The position numbers were made by a program, and so were the translations under genes. A stretch of DNA of 64,000 nucleotides, taken from the NCBI GenBank assembly GCA_029263455.1, contig JAJCXM010000023.1, positions 1 to 64,000 of the forward strand, in the 5' to 3' direction. The number at the start of each line of letters is the position of its first letter. Position 1 is the stretch's first letter. The stretch is from Holophagae bacterium. Lineage in GTDB: Bacteria > Acidobacteriota > Holophagae > Acanthopleuribacterales > Acanthopleuribacteraceae. Under the pieces are notes generated by a model. The model saw nothing but the letters and a program-made list of their open reading frames with translations. It had not been told where the DNA came from and made no database searches. Positions 42,846 to 51,116 of this stretch are shown here, piece by piece.

Positions 42846-44218
42846 CATTCGTTCACCCGTGCGTTGGTCGTCACCTCGGGATGAAGAAGTATATTCGCAC
42901 TTGGCAAATGGAACCACTATCAGTGGCCACCTTGGCAGCATTGGTACCGTCCGATGTGGAAGTGCGTTTTTATGATGACCGCCTTGAGGCGATACCCTTT
43001 GACGAAGCAACCGACTTGGTCTGCATCAGTGTAGAAACTTATACGGCCAAACGAGCCTATCAAATCTCGTCTAGTTTTCGAGCGCATGGAGTTCCAGTCG
43101 TGATGGGCGGCTACCACGCCACGCTGTGCCCTGAGGAGGTGGCCGGCTATTGCGAGAGTCTGGTCACTGGCGAAGCAGAGAGCGTTTTTCTAGAACTGCT
43201 TGATGACTATCGTTTTGGGCGTCCCAAGGCAAAATACGTTGGTAGCCCTAAACATGATCTAGCTATCCTGCCTAAGCGCGAGATTTACGGTCAAAAGAAA
43301 TATTTGCCCCTCGATTTGGTGGAGTTCGCGCGTGGCTGCCGCTTTCGCTGCGACTTTTGCGCGGTTATGAGCTTCCACAATTCGACCCATCACCATCGTC
43401 CCATCGATGTTGTGGTGAAAGAAATTGAGTCGCTTAAGCGCAACCGTCTGATCTTCTTCATCGACGACAACATGACGTGCAATATTGAGGCGGCAAAAGA
43501 ATTCATGCGCGCGATCGAACCGCTCAAGATCAAGTGGGTAAGCCAAACGGCGATCCATGTTGCGCATGACGAGGAAGCACTACAGCTCATGAAGCGATCT
43601 GGCTGCCAGGGTGTGTTAGTTGGACTGGAATCGTTGAATCCGGAGACGTTGAAAACGATGCGTAAGGGGTTCAACTTGATGCAGGGCGGAGCGGCAACAG
43701 CCTTGGCAAATCTCAGGAATCACGGACTGCGTATCTATGGAACTTTTGTATTTGGTTACGATACGGATACGGAAACCACCATCTCTGAGACCGTCGATTT
43801 TGCGCGAGAACAAGGGCTGTTTATCGGAGCTTTTAATCACATCACGCCATTTCCCGGCACACCCTTATACAAGCGTATGCAGCAAGAGAATCGGCTTGTC
43901 TACGATGCTTGGTGGTTGGATGATCGCTATCGCTATAACGAAATTCCATTCCTGCCGTCAAAAATGAGCCGCGAGGAACTGGCGGACCGTTGTGTACAGG
44001 CGCGCACCGATTTTTATTGTTGGTCAAGCATACTGCAACGCGTTAAACACAAAGTACAATGGCAATCTGGTCATATGTTGTTTAACTACTTCCTGATTAA
44101 TTGGATGCATCAACGCGATATATCGGGACGAAACGGGCTTCCACTCGGAGATATGAATTGGCAAGGAGAATGGCTGCCCAGTGAACACGCCGAGACAGCA
44201 ATCAGCATGGGCCGTTGA
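42812..44218 (+). CDS. Cobalamin-binding radical SAM enzyme 2
   Basis: A 468-residue paralogue of the preceding enzyme with a B12-binding N-terminal domain (VPVVMGGYHATLCPEEV) and an iron-sulfur motif C176-RFR-C180-DF-C183. LVGLESLNPETLKTMRKGFN and IYGTFVFGYDTDTE mark the barrel. The C-terminal extension is Trp-rich. The start lies 34 bases inside the previous gene, with a purine-rich GAGAGA stretch before it. Two different radical SAM steps on the same product, or a heteromeric enzyme, are both possible. Confidence 0.93.
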   Translation: MVPSKIRPFRLTFVHPCVGRHLGMKKYIRTWQMEPLSVATLAALVPSDVEVRFYDDRLEAIPFDEATDLVCISVETYTAKRAYQISSSFRAHGVPVVMGGYHATLCPEEVAGYCESLVTGEAESVFLELLDDYRFGRPKAKYVGSPKHDLAILPKREIYGQKKYLPLDLVEFARGCRFRCDFCAVMSFHNSTHHHRPIDVVVKEIESLKRNRLIFFIDDNMTCNIEAAKEFMRAIEPLKIKWVSQTAIHVAHDEEALQLMKRSGCQGVLVGLESLNPETLKTMRKGFNLMQGGAATALANLRNHGLRIYGTFVFGYDTDTETTISETVDFAREQGLFIGAFNHITPFPGTPLYKRMQQENRLVYDAWWLDDRYRYNEIPFLPSKMSREELADRCVQARTDFYCWSSILQRVKHKVQWQSGHMLFNYFLINWMHQRDISGRNGLPLGDMNWQGEWLPSEHAETAISMGR

Positions 44219-45299
44219 GCCCGCTTGTCCGCTTGATGAGCCCTCCATTCAGGAATTACTAGCCGAAAAGCCCATGCGTGGTCAGATGTGGCTGAGCCTG
44301 CAACGGTCGCCATCATTTCTCGATTCACTGACGATTGAAGGTCATAGAAATACGTGCCATGTGGCTAGAGATAAGACAGGTCGTGTGTTGGGAATGTGCA
44401 GTCGCTCTGTTCGCCGGGTGTGGTTCAACGGAGAACCAGCCGAGCTTGGTTATCTGGGTAACCTTCGGACAAGCAACGCAATAAAAGGACGGATTGCCCC
44501 ATTGGCTGCGGGATTCGCTGCCTGTATGAACGATCACCAAGCAAATGAGCTTGAGTTTGATATCACCTCAATATTGGCCGATAACAAGGAAGCTCAGCGA
44601 CTATTGGAGCGAGGTCTGTCGGCGTTACCGCGCTATTCGTATCTAGCTCCCTTTCGCACATTTGTCATGCCGGTGAAGCAAATGCGGATGCTGAAAGCAG
44701 GGCGGGAAGTTGCTGCGGTCGATTCGCTATGGCTGACGCCGTACGTGCAATTCTTGAATCACAGGAACCGCGATTACCAGTTTGCACCAATATGGAGAGA
44801 AGACGATTTCAGTAAACCACTATTGCGCAATCTCCCAGTCACAAATTGCTACATGATTCGTGACAATGAAAGAGTCCTGGCCACAGGGGCACTTTGGGAT
44901 CAGCGCGCCTTTAAGCAAACACGAATCCTGGGTTACGAACCGCGGATCAGGCACTTCCGACACCTCATTAATGTCGGCTTAACGATGTTGCGGCAACCGC
45001 GATTACCTGCCGTTGGCTCGTCCATCAATTTGGCCTATGTCTTTCAACTCCAGGTGCTTGACAACGATCCCAGTCTGTTCGTTCACATGTTGGACCATCT
45101 TGTTGCGTCGGCCCGATCTAAAGGCTTAGATTATCTAGTGATAGGCATGGACCCGAGGCAGACCTTAGCTGAAACCATCATCAAGCGTTGCAAGGCACGT
45201 ATCATTGAGAGCCGTATTTATGCGGTCAGTCGGACCTGCAATCAGGTGCCCCAATTAGACCCTGAAGACAGGGTTGGGTTGGAGGTTGCTACGCTATGA
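44181..45299 (+). CDS. GNAT-fold protein 1 of the cluster
   Basis: A 372-residue protein beginning with GTG 38 bases inside the previous gene. The N-terminal half has the GNAT outline: HVARDKTGRVLGMCSRSVRR, then AELGYLGNLRTSNAIKGR and LLERGLSALP. The C-terminal half (SINLAYVFQLQVLDNDP, LDYLVIGMDPRQTLAE) looks like a second GNAT-like fold. The classical acyl-CoA loop (RGxG/A) is weak, so acyl transfer is inferred rather than proved. ATGA overlap with the next gene. Confidence 0.72.
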   Translation: MNTPRQQSAWAVEPACPLDEPSIQELLAEKPMRGQMWLSLQRSPSFLDSLTIEGHRNTCHVARDKTGRVLGMCSRSVRRVWFNGEPAELGYLGNLRTSNAIKGRIAPLAAGFAACMNDHQANELEFDITSILADNKEAQRLLERGLSALPRYSYLAPFRTFVMPVKQMRMLKAGREVAAVDSLWLTPYVQFLNHRNRDYQFAPIWREDDFSKPLLRNLPVTNCYMIRDNERVLATGALWDQRAFKQTRILGYEPRIRHFRHLINVGLTMLRQPRLPAVGSSINLAYVFQLQVLDNDPSLFVHMLDHLVASARSKGLDYLVIGMDPRQTLAETIIKRCKARIIESRIYAVSRTCNQVPQLDPEDRVGLEVATL

Positions 45300-46003
45300 A
45301 GGGCCAATTTATCGCTCGCGCAGCGTTGAGCGCAACCGCCATCCATGAACTCTATCGTCTGTTTGAGCAGCATTTTGATGGCGTTGACGAAGCAGGATTC
45401 ATGGAGGATCTGAATCAGAAAACCGGTGTTTTGGTGGTGTATGACGACGATGACCAGCTGGTTGGATTCTCAACCATTTTGTTCGAACAACTCACCATCA
45501 GGAAGCAAGCGATCGCGATGGTCTATTCCGGCGATACGATCATGGACCCACGTGCATGGAACAGCTCAGCCCTGGCGCGCTGCTGGATTCGCACCGTATT
45601 GAGCTTCCAAGATCAATGTCCTGATCGACGCTTGTACTGGCTATTGATTTCGTCTGGCATACGGACCTATCGATTCCTGCCTGCATTTTGGCAACGATTT
45701 TTCCCTCACCCATTTCAGGTAGAAACCGAGCTCGGCGAACTGGCTACTGCGTTGGCAAAGCGCTTGTTTGTAGAACAGTATGATCAGGTGACAGGCGTGA
45801 TTCGCTTCAAACAACCACACATGCTCAAAGCACACTTGCAGGACCTGCCACCACGTTTGCTCAAAGACGAATTCGTCACCTTTTTTCAACAAGCTAATCC
45901 CAACCATCGAGCAGGTGACGAATTGGTATGTCTTACCGAAATCTCAGAATCCAACTTGACCCGAGCTGGCTGGCGCATGGTCAAGGGTAAATCACCGGTC
46001 TAG
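45296..46003 (+). CDS. GNAT-like protein 2 of the cluster
   Basis: A 235-residue soluble protein coupled to the previous gene by four bases. It starts KGQFIARAALSATAIHELYR and has a GNAT-like central strand pair (GVLVVYDDDDQLVGFSTILF, then AIAMVYSGDTIMDPRAW) and a long helical C-terminal half with FLPAFWQRFFPHP. No catalytic residues stand out. A hydrophobic-substrate acyltransferase-like role would suit the neighbours but is speculative. Confidence 0.65.
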   Translation: MKGQFIARAALSATAIHELYRLFEQHFDGVDEAGFMEDLNQKTGVLVVYDDDDQLVGFSTILFEQLTIRKQAIAMVYSGDTIMDPRAWNSSALARCWIRTVLSFQDQCPDRRLYWLLISSGIRTYRFLPAFWQRFFPHPFQVETELGELATALAKRLFVEQYDQVTGVIRFKQPHMLKAHLQDLPPRLLKDEFVTFFQQANPNHRAGDELVCLTEISESNLTRAGWRMVKGKSPV

Positions 46004-46036
46004 TTTTATGGTTAAAGTCGCAGGGTTCATTCATCT

Positions 46037-47581
46037 ATGGTTCTAAAGCTGGCAGTTAATAAGGTTTGGAAGCGCTTTGCGAAGCGATCAGCAACTCAAT
46101 TTGTCCGTGCATTGCAAGAGCCTCAATTGACGCAAGACCTGCTGCTGACGAATCTCGTTGAGCAAAATGTGGGCACCCGCTTTGGGCGAGAGCACGGATT
46201 CAGTGACATCAAAGACTACGATGATTTTCAAGACAAAGTGCCGATTCGCCGTTACGAGGATTTTCTACCTTGGATAGATCGAATTCGGGCGGGTTCGCTC
46301 GCTGAACTCACCAAAGACGCGGTGACGCGGTTGCAGCCTAGTTCAGGCAGTGTGGGACCCGTCAAATGGATTCCCATGAACAAGTCCCTATTGCGATCTT
46401 TTCAAGAAGCAGTCTCTGCTTGGATATTTGACCTTTATCAACAACAGCCGCTAGTAATGGATGGCAGTGCCTATTGGTCACTTTCGCCGCAAATGAAAAT
46501 TCCAGAAACACAATCAGCCATCCCCTTGGGCTTTGAAGATGATTCCGCTTATGGCGGTCGATGGCTACAGCCTTTGATTAGAACACTTTGGCCCGTGCCT
46601 AAGGAGGTCCAATTTGCAGATGATCTCGAAGCTTTCCAAGAACTAACGCTTCTTTACCTGTTACAGGCTCAAGACCTTAGATTGATTAGTATTTGGCATC
46701 CCTCGTTCATGAAGCTTTTGTTAGACATGATGATGGCTCGCTGGGATTCATTGGTGAGAGGTTTGTACGACGGTAAGCGTTTCATTTGCGGTGACCGCCA
46801 ACTCGAAATAAGGAATAGGAAGGTGGCCAGACGACTCTTGAAACTTGACCCTGCTAACACTCAGTCGGTATGGCCAAAACTACTGCATATTAGTTGTTGG
46901 GCAGATGGTCATGCGCACACCGCCGCTGCCGATCTGCAGCGGATCTTTCCAGAAGCCGTACTTGCTCCAAAGAGTCTGCTCGCCACAGAAGGTTGTGTGT
47001 CGGTCCCATTCAACGGCGCTTGGCCGCTGGCCATCCGCAGCACTTTTTTGGAGTTTGAGGACCCTGAAGGCGTGATATTACGAGCACACCAACTTAGTCA
47101 AGCTGGCACTTACAAAGTGATTATGACAACGCCAGGCGGGCTCTACCGTTATCGACTGGATGATCAAATTACGGTTACCGGCTGGGCCGGTGCAACGCCT
47201 TCGGTTCGGTTCACGGGTAAGAGCGATTTTGTTTCGGATCTTGTAGGTGAGAAGTTGAACGAGGCTTTTGTGGCGTGTACGCTGAAGAACCTCAAGCTGG
47301 GTGGTTCATTGTTGGTTCCGGTGCGTGACCCGGCTCACTATCGACTTTTGCTTCATTCGAACGACATAGATGAAACAGGTCAGCTGGCTGCTCGTTTGGA
47401 CGGATTACTGCGTGAGAATCCCTATTACGCGCAGGCCCGTGATTTGGGTCAACTAAAAGCCATCGAAGTCGAGACGATTAACTACGACCCACAAAAGAAA
47501 CAGCTTATGCAAGCAGCCACGGACGGACGAGTCATGGGCAGCGTGAAGCTGTTGGCGCTTGCGAAAGCCGTTGACCGTTAG
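46037..47581 (+). CDS. GH3-family acyl-adenylating amide synthetase-like enzyme
   Basis: A 514-residue member of the GH3 family (ANL superfamily), known best from plant enzymes that adenylate jasmonate, auxin or benzoates and couple them to amino acids. The ATP-binding loop is LQPSSGSVGPVKWIPM (about 98-113), the second motif is LLATEGCVSVPF, and the third is GGLYRYRLDDQI. Length and motif order are standard. It follows the GNAT-like gene by 33 bases and closes the cluster. By analogy it would join a carboxylate made by the pathway to an amine. No ribosome binding site is obvious. Confidence 0.88.
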   Translation: MVLKLAVNKVWKRFAKRSATQFVRALQEPQLTQDLLLTNLVEQNVGTRFGREHGFSDIKDYDDFQDKVPIRRYEDFLPWIDRIRAGSLAELTKDAVTRLQPSSGSVGPVKWIPMNKSLLRSFQEAVSAWIFDLYQQQPLVMDGSAYWSLSPQMKIPETQSAIPLGFEDDSAYGGRWLQPLIRTLWPVPKEVQFADDLEAFQELTLLYLLQAQDLRLISIWHPSFMKLLLDMMMARWDSLVRGLYDGKRFICGDRQLEIRNRKVARRLLKLDPANTQSVWPKLLHISCWADGHAHTAAADLQRIFPEAVLAPKSLLATEGCVSVPFNGAWPLAIRSTFLEFEDPEGVILRAHQLSQAGTYKVIMTTPGGLYRYRLDDQITVTGWAGATPSVRFTGKSDFVSDLVGEKLNEAFVACTLKNLKLGGSLLVPVRDPAHYRLLLHSNDIDETGQLAARLDGLLRENPYYAQARDLGQLKAIEVETINYDPQKKQLMQAATDGRVMGSVKLLALAKAVDR

Positions 47582-47673
47582 TTGGAATCGAGGCGTTTGT
47601 GTGACCAAACCCGGACCTTGAACGGTGTGGCGATGCTAATGGATGGCTAAAAATGGCTTCTTCGCGATCTGAA

Positions 47674-47958
47674 TCAATGGGCGTAATTCTCTATGGTGTT
47701 TAACATAAGACAGCATGTTTGATGGCCTGCAATGGCACCAAGAGCCAAGCCAATGGGTGCATATGGTCCAGATGCCTGTGCGCCGAGTGCCCCTCCAAGA
47801 GCTCCCGTAGCGGAGCATGCAACCATCTTGACCCAGGCATTTTTCATTTCGGTGCTTCTTCCAAAATCGGAGAGGATCAGCTCCGCATCTCGGGGGTTGC
47901 AAGCTAGAATGCGTGCGGTTGATTCAACGAGTCTTCTCCGTGACGAATGGTCTGACAT
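47674..47958 (-). CDS. Small glycine-zipper protein
   Basis: A 94-residue protein with AGGAG eight bases before its ATG. The first 45 residues are charged and helical (RRRLVESTARILACNPRDAE). The second half is a glycine-zipper hydrophobic stretch (SATGALGGALGAQASGPYAP, then IGLALGAIAGHQTCC) framed by cysteines. Such stretches insert into membranes and occur in glycine-zipper outer-membrane proteins and in bacteriocin-like peptides, but no leader peptide, export signal or partner gene is evident. It converges with the GH3 gene. Confidence 0.6.
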   Translation of the reverse strand: MSDHSSRRRLVESTARILACNPRDAELILSDFGRSTEMKNAWVKMVACSATGALGGALGAQASGPYAPIGLALGAIAGHQTCCLMLNTIENYAH

Positions 47959-48150
47959 AAAAGTGCTCCTATATGTTCAGCTTAATCAGAGTGATGTGAC
48001 CACTTTTTGGTTAACTTTATGGACGAACTGGGTTTAGGTAATTCTCTATCCATTGGTGAATCGATTCAAGGGTTAAGTTGATTCGAGTGCAGCAGGAAAA
48101 ACAAGTCGTATGCATCCCAACATCACCCGACTAATCTCAGCGCTATGAAA

Positions 48151-48591
48151 TCAGTCTGTTGTGATTGCGGCTCGCACGGCTTTTTTTAAGGCTTGCCACG
48201 ATGTGTCGGAGTAGCCAGAGTGTTGATAGAGAATCGAGCCTGTGCCATCGAGCACCATGGTTGTTGGCATGGCTGGCGGATCGAACTTAGCGATCCAGGA
48301 TTGATCTCGATCCCAAAGGACGGGCACAGTCAACTGATGGCGCTTGATAAGTGAGCGATAATTCTCTTCTTTATTGTCCACAGAAACAACGATGACACGT
48401 AAAGCGGGGAACTCCTCGCTGAGTGCCTGCATGTGGGGAAGCACTTTGTGGCAGGGCGCGCACCATGATGCGGCGAAATCCAAAACCACGACTTGATTGT
48501 TCAGGTCTTGCAAGCTGTACGATTTTCCAGATTGATCCTGTAACGTTCCTGGCTCCCCACTGATTATGATTAATAGGAGTAATGCAATCAT
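48151..48591 (-). CDS. TlpA-like thioredoxin-fold protein
   Basis: A 146-residue exported thioredoxin-fold protein with a hydrophobic N-terminus (MIALLLLIIISG). The active site is ASWCAPCHK, and the cis-Pro region is PPAMPTTMVLDG. The segment VVVLDFAASWCAPC is typical of TlpA/ResA-like reductases that keep periplasmic thiols reduced, for example for heme attachment. Its start overlaps the stop of the DUF3570 gene by four bases, so it is the last gene of the ApbE operon. Confidence 0.9.
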   Translation of the reverse strand: MIALLLLIIISGEPGTLQDQSGKSYSLQDLNNQVVVLDFAASWCAPCHKVLPHMQALSEEFPALRVIVVSVDNKEENYRSLIKRHQLTVPVLWDRDQSWIAKFDPPAMPTTMVLDGTGSILYQHSGYSDTSWQALKKAVRAAITTD

Positions 48592-49691
48592 TGTCGACTC
48601 CAGCCGAATCCAAGCGAGAGGGTCATGCTGTTGAGACCTTCGTCTCGTTTATAATATGAAAGGCGGACTTTGTAGCGATCCATGTAGCGATGGTTGGAAG
48701 GCGCTTTGTAGGCGATGCTTACGCGATAACTATCAAAAGTGGAAAGGTCGCGATCGGCGGTGTAGAAATCGTCATCGAGGTTGGCTTCAGACGGGAGGAA
48801 AAAGTATGGGCTGCCGTCTTGGATGTGATAGCGCAAAGTCAGGCTGAACCAAGAACCCTGCTTGGATCCAATTTTTATGTAGGGTTCCAATTCAATCGTT
48901 TCGGCTTGAATATCAAAATCGTCGTCGTAGTGTCTGAGGCTGTGCCGCACGATGAAACGGTCGCTGTAAGCATGGTTGAGCTTAAGGGTTAGCGCAGTTC
49001 GAGTACGTGCATCGGGCAGTCGTTCGGCGGTAATGGTGCCGTCCTGGAACTCGACTTCTTGGAATGGGGAGGAAAGGAATCCTGACTGGTCGCTGATGAA
49101 GAATTCGCCCGTGACAACCGTCTTTCGGCCTAGCACTTGAGTCAAGGCGAAAGTTAAGTCGGTGGTGTCTCGATTGGTGTCGCCTTGATTCACGCCTTCG
49201 ATATCGTAGAGATCCACGGTATCAGCGTAGTGGGTCAAGCCGACGATTGCAGTCGTGTTCTTCTGATTAAAATCCATGGCGTAACTTAAGCCGCCATGTG
49301 CTGAAAAGTAATCATATTCTGTGGAGAAACCCAAAATACCACTGATTCGTGACTTGCCAAGGTCTCGTACGCTGGTGACATCCAAGAACGCGCGCGTATC
49401 TACACGCGAAGCACCACTTACGTGATCCATGGCATCGATGGAAGCGGATGTCACATTATCAAAGCCCAGGTGTGCTGAATGTGACCAAGCCGAGTCCGGG
49501 TTGAACTTGATGTCAACAATAGGCGATGCGGACTGCAAATCCTCGGTCCCAACGCCTCCCGTAACGGCGGAATGATCACCCGTTTGATCATAATAGCCTA
49601 CCAAAAAATCCACCGACCAACGGGCATCATCTTCTTGGGCAATGGCTATTAAGCTCAGCGTTAGCCCCAAAATTAGTCTACGAACAGCCAC
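48588..49691 (-). CDS. DUF3570 outer-membrane beta-barrel-like protein
   Basis: About 367 residues from a GTG at 49691 (VAVRRLILGLTLSLIAIA signal peptide), overlapping the end of the DUF4266 gene by 14 bases. An upstream in-frame start at 49760 would lie wholly within that gene. The mature part is a long series of amphipathic beta strands with alternating aromatic residues (DFLVGYYDQTGDHSAVTGG, YRVSIAYKAP) and a C-terminal aromatic strand, as in outer-membrane barrels. DUF3570 proteins are regularly encoded with DUF4266, ApbE and thioredoxin-like proteins, as here. Molecular function is not established. Confidence 0.88.
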   Translation of the reverse strand: MAVRRLILGLTLSLIAIAQEDDARWSVDFLVGYYDQTGDHSAVTGGVGTEDLQSASPIVDIKFNPDSAWSHSAHLGFDNVTSASIDAMDHVSGASRVDTRAFLDVTSVRDLGKSRISGILGFSTEYDYFSAHGGLSYAMDFNQKNTTAIVGLTHYADTVDLYDIEGVNQGDTNRDTTDLTFALTQVLGRKTVVTGEFFISDQSGFLSSPFQEVEFQDGTITAERLPDARTRTALTLKLNHAYSDRFIVRHSLRHYDDDFDIQAETIELEPYIKIGSKQGSWFSLTLRYHIQDGSPYFFLPSEANLDDDFYTADRDLSTFDSYRVSIAYKAPSNHRYMDRYKVRLSYYKRDEGLNSMTLSLGFGWSRQ

Positions 49692-49896
49692 ATCCGCCTC
49701 CAGATTTACCGCCATTTCCACCAACTGCGCCTTCTCGATAGACTTCCATATTTCGGTCAAACACGCCTAAGTCGATGGTCTCGACTTGCATGGGTTCTAA
49801 GGCTAAAGTCTCACGTTCCCATGGTTTTAGTTTGGCGCAACTACTAAGAGCAAATGTCATGCTGAGCAGAAACAGAATCAAAATTAGACGCTTCAT
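49678..49896 (-). CDS. DUF4266 lipoprotein with Gly/Cys-rich C-terminus
   Basis: A 72-residue lipoprotein (FALSSC lipobox, Cys20) with the conserved segment LKPWERETLALEPMQ and a C-terminus GGKSGGGCGCS, both typical of DUF4266. The Gly-Cys tail could bind metal or a cofactor or be modified. The start overlaps the ApbE stop by four bases. The presence of ApbE next to it raises the idea that the operon makes a covalently flavinylated or otherwise modified envelope component. Confidence 0.88.
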   Translation of the reverse strand: MKRLILILFLLSMTFALSSCAKLKPWERETLALEPMQVETIDLGVFDRNMEVYREGAVGGNGGKSGGGCGCS

Positions 49897-50900
49897 GGCG
49901 TTTCGTTTCCTAGTCTGATTTTTAGGTCACGGGTCATATGAACTTCCCCCTCCCAGTCTACTACAATAGCTGAGAAGCCGGTCAACCTATCCACTAAATC
50001 CAATCCCTCGACGCCGAGCACAAATAGTGCCGTTGCCAGCGCGTCTGCAACTTCCGCGTCCGGGCAAATCAAAGTCGCACTTTGTAAGCTGCGCGTAGGC
50101 GAGCCCGTGCGTGGATCAATGATGTGGCTATAGCGCTCTCCATTGACCTTAAAGAATCGCTCATAGTCGCCAGACGTAACAATAGCTTGGTCCAAAAGCC
50201 TAAGTTCAGCTAGTCGTCGATTGCCTTCTCGAGGATGGGCAATACTGATCTTCCAGGGCAAATCGTCCCCGTCTTTTCCGAACACAAACAGGTCGCCGCC
50301 AGCATTGACAACTCCGCCCATGATGCCTGCGGCGCGGATCAACGCGGCGGCACGATTGGCAGCATATCCCTTGCCGATGGCACCAAGCCCGAGTCTCATC
50401 CCCTTTCGAGGTAAGAATACGGTTAGTGCTTCTAAATCCAATTCAATCAACCGGTAGTCGACAAGTTTTAGGGCTTGCTGAATCTGACTGGCGTCCGGTA
50501 CAGCTGGCGCACGTGTTTTGAAGTCCCAAAGTGTTAACACGCTGCCGATGGTGATATCGAATGCGCCATTTGTCAGTTTGGATACCTTTTGGCTGCGGGC
50601 TACCAGGTCAAAGGTTTCGCGAGTAACAACCACTGGGGCAATGCCGGCTTGCGCGTTGATGCGTGAGGTTTCGGAATCGTCGCGCCAACTGCTGATGAGA
50701 CTCTCGATGCGGTCGATTTCGCGAAATGCGTCGTTGATGACTTGCTCACCATGTACGGGATCAGGATCAACCACAGTGATTTCGAACAAGGAACCCATTT
50801 TGGTCTGTTGCACTTTTAACGTATGGTGCCCGGCATCATAGACCTGTGTCGATTGAGCTACCAGCTCAGATGCAATCAAAACCAATACGAGTGCCGTCAT
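49893..50900 (-). CDS. apbE: FAD:protein FMN transferase ApbE
   Basis: A 335-residue exported ApbE-family enzyme that transfers FMN from FAD to a Thr/Ser in a target motif. A signal peptide precedes residue ~16. Recognised elements are KMGSLFEITVVD, EIDRIESLISSWRDDSE, GAFDITIGSV, the LGLGAIGKGYA loop, VNAGGDLFVFG and the catalytic/metal segment HIIDPRTGSPTR, with VADALATALFVLG near the end. Length is normal. It is the first gene of a four-gene coupled operon with DUF4266, DUF3570 and a TlpA-like protein. No typical (D/S)GA(T/S)xA(S/T) target is evident in the neighbours. Confidence 0.94.
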   Translation of the reverse strand: MTALVLVLIASELVAQSTQVYDAGHHTLKVQQTKMGSLFEITVVDPDPVHGEQVINDAFREIDRIESLISSWRDDSETSRINAQAGIAPVVVTRETFDLVARSQKVSKLTNGAFDITIGSVLTLWDFKTRAPAVPDASQIQQALKLVDYRLIELDLEALTVFLPRKGMRLGLGAIGKGYAANRAAALIRAAGIMGGVVNAGGDLFVFGKDGDDLPWKISIAHPREGNRRLAELRLLDQAIVTSGDYERFFKVNGERYSHIIDPRTGSPTRSLQSATLICPDAEVADALATALFVLGVEGLDLVDRLTGFSAIVVDWEGEVHMTRDLKIRLGNETP

Positions 50901-51116
50901 TCGTTCTCACCCAATTCCGTGACCAATCGCTGGTTTTAGGCCAGCTATGTTAACGGCGTTGCTTGTGTTTCGTTCACTAGCCCTACCTGCGACGTCGATA
51001 TCTTACTGCAAACAAATCAACGCTGACAGGCATTCCATGCTTATGTAACTTCTCCTTATTGATTGGTGATCATTCGAGGTGTGCGCTTTTTATGTCACGG
51101 GCTGAACTTGGCGGGT

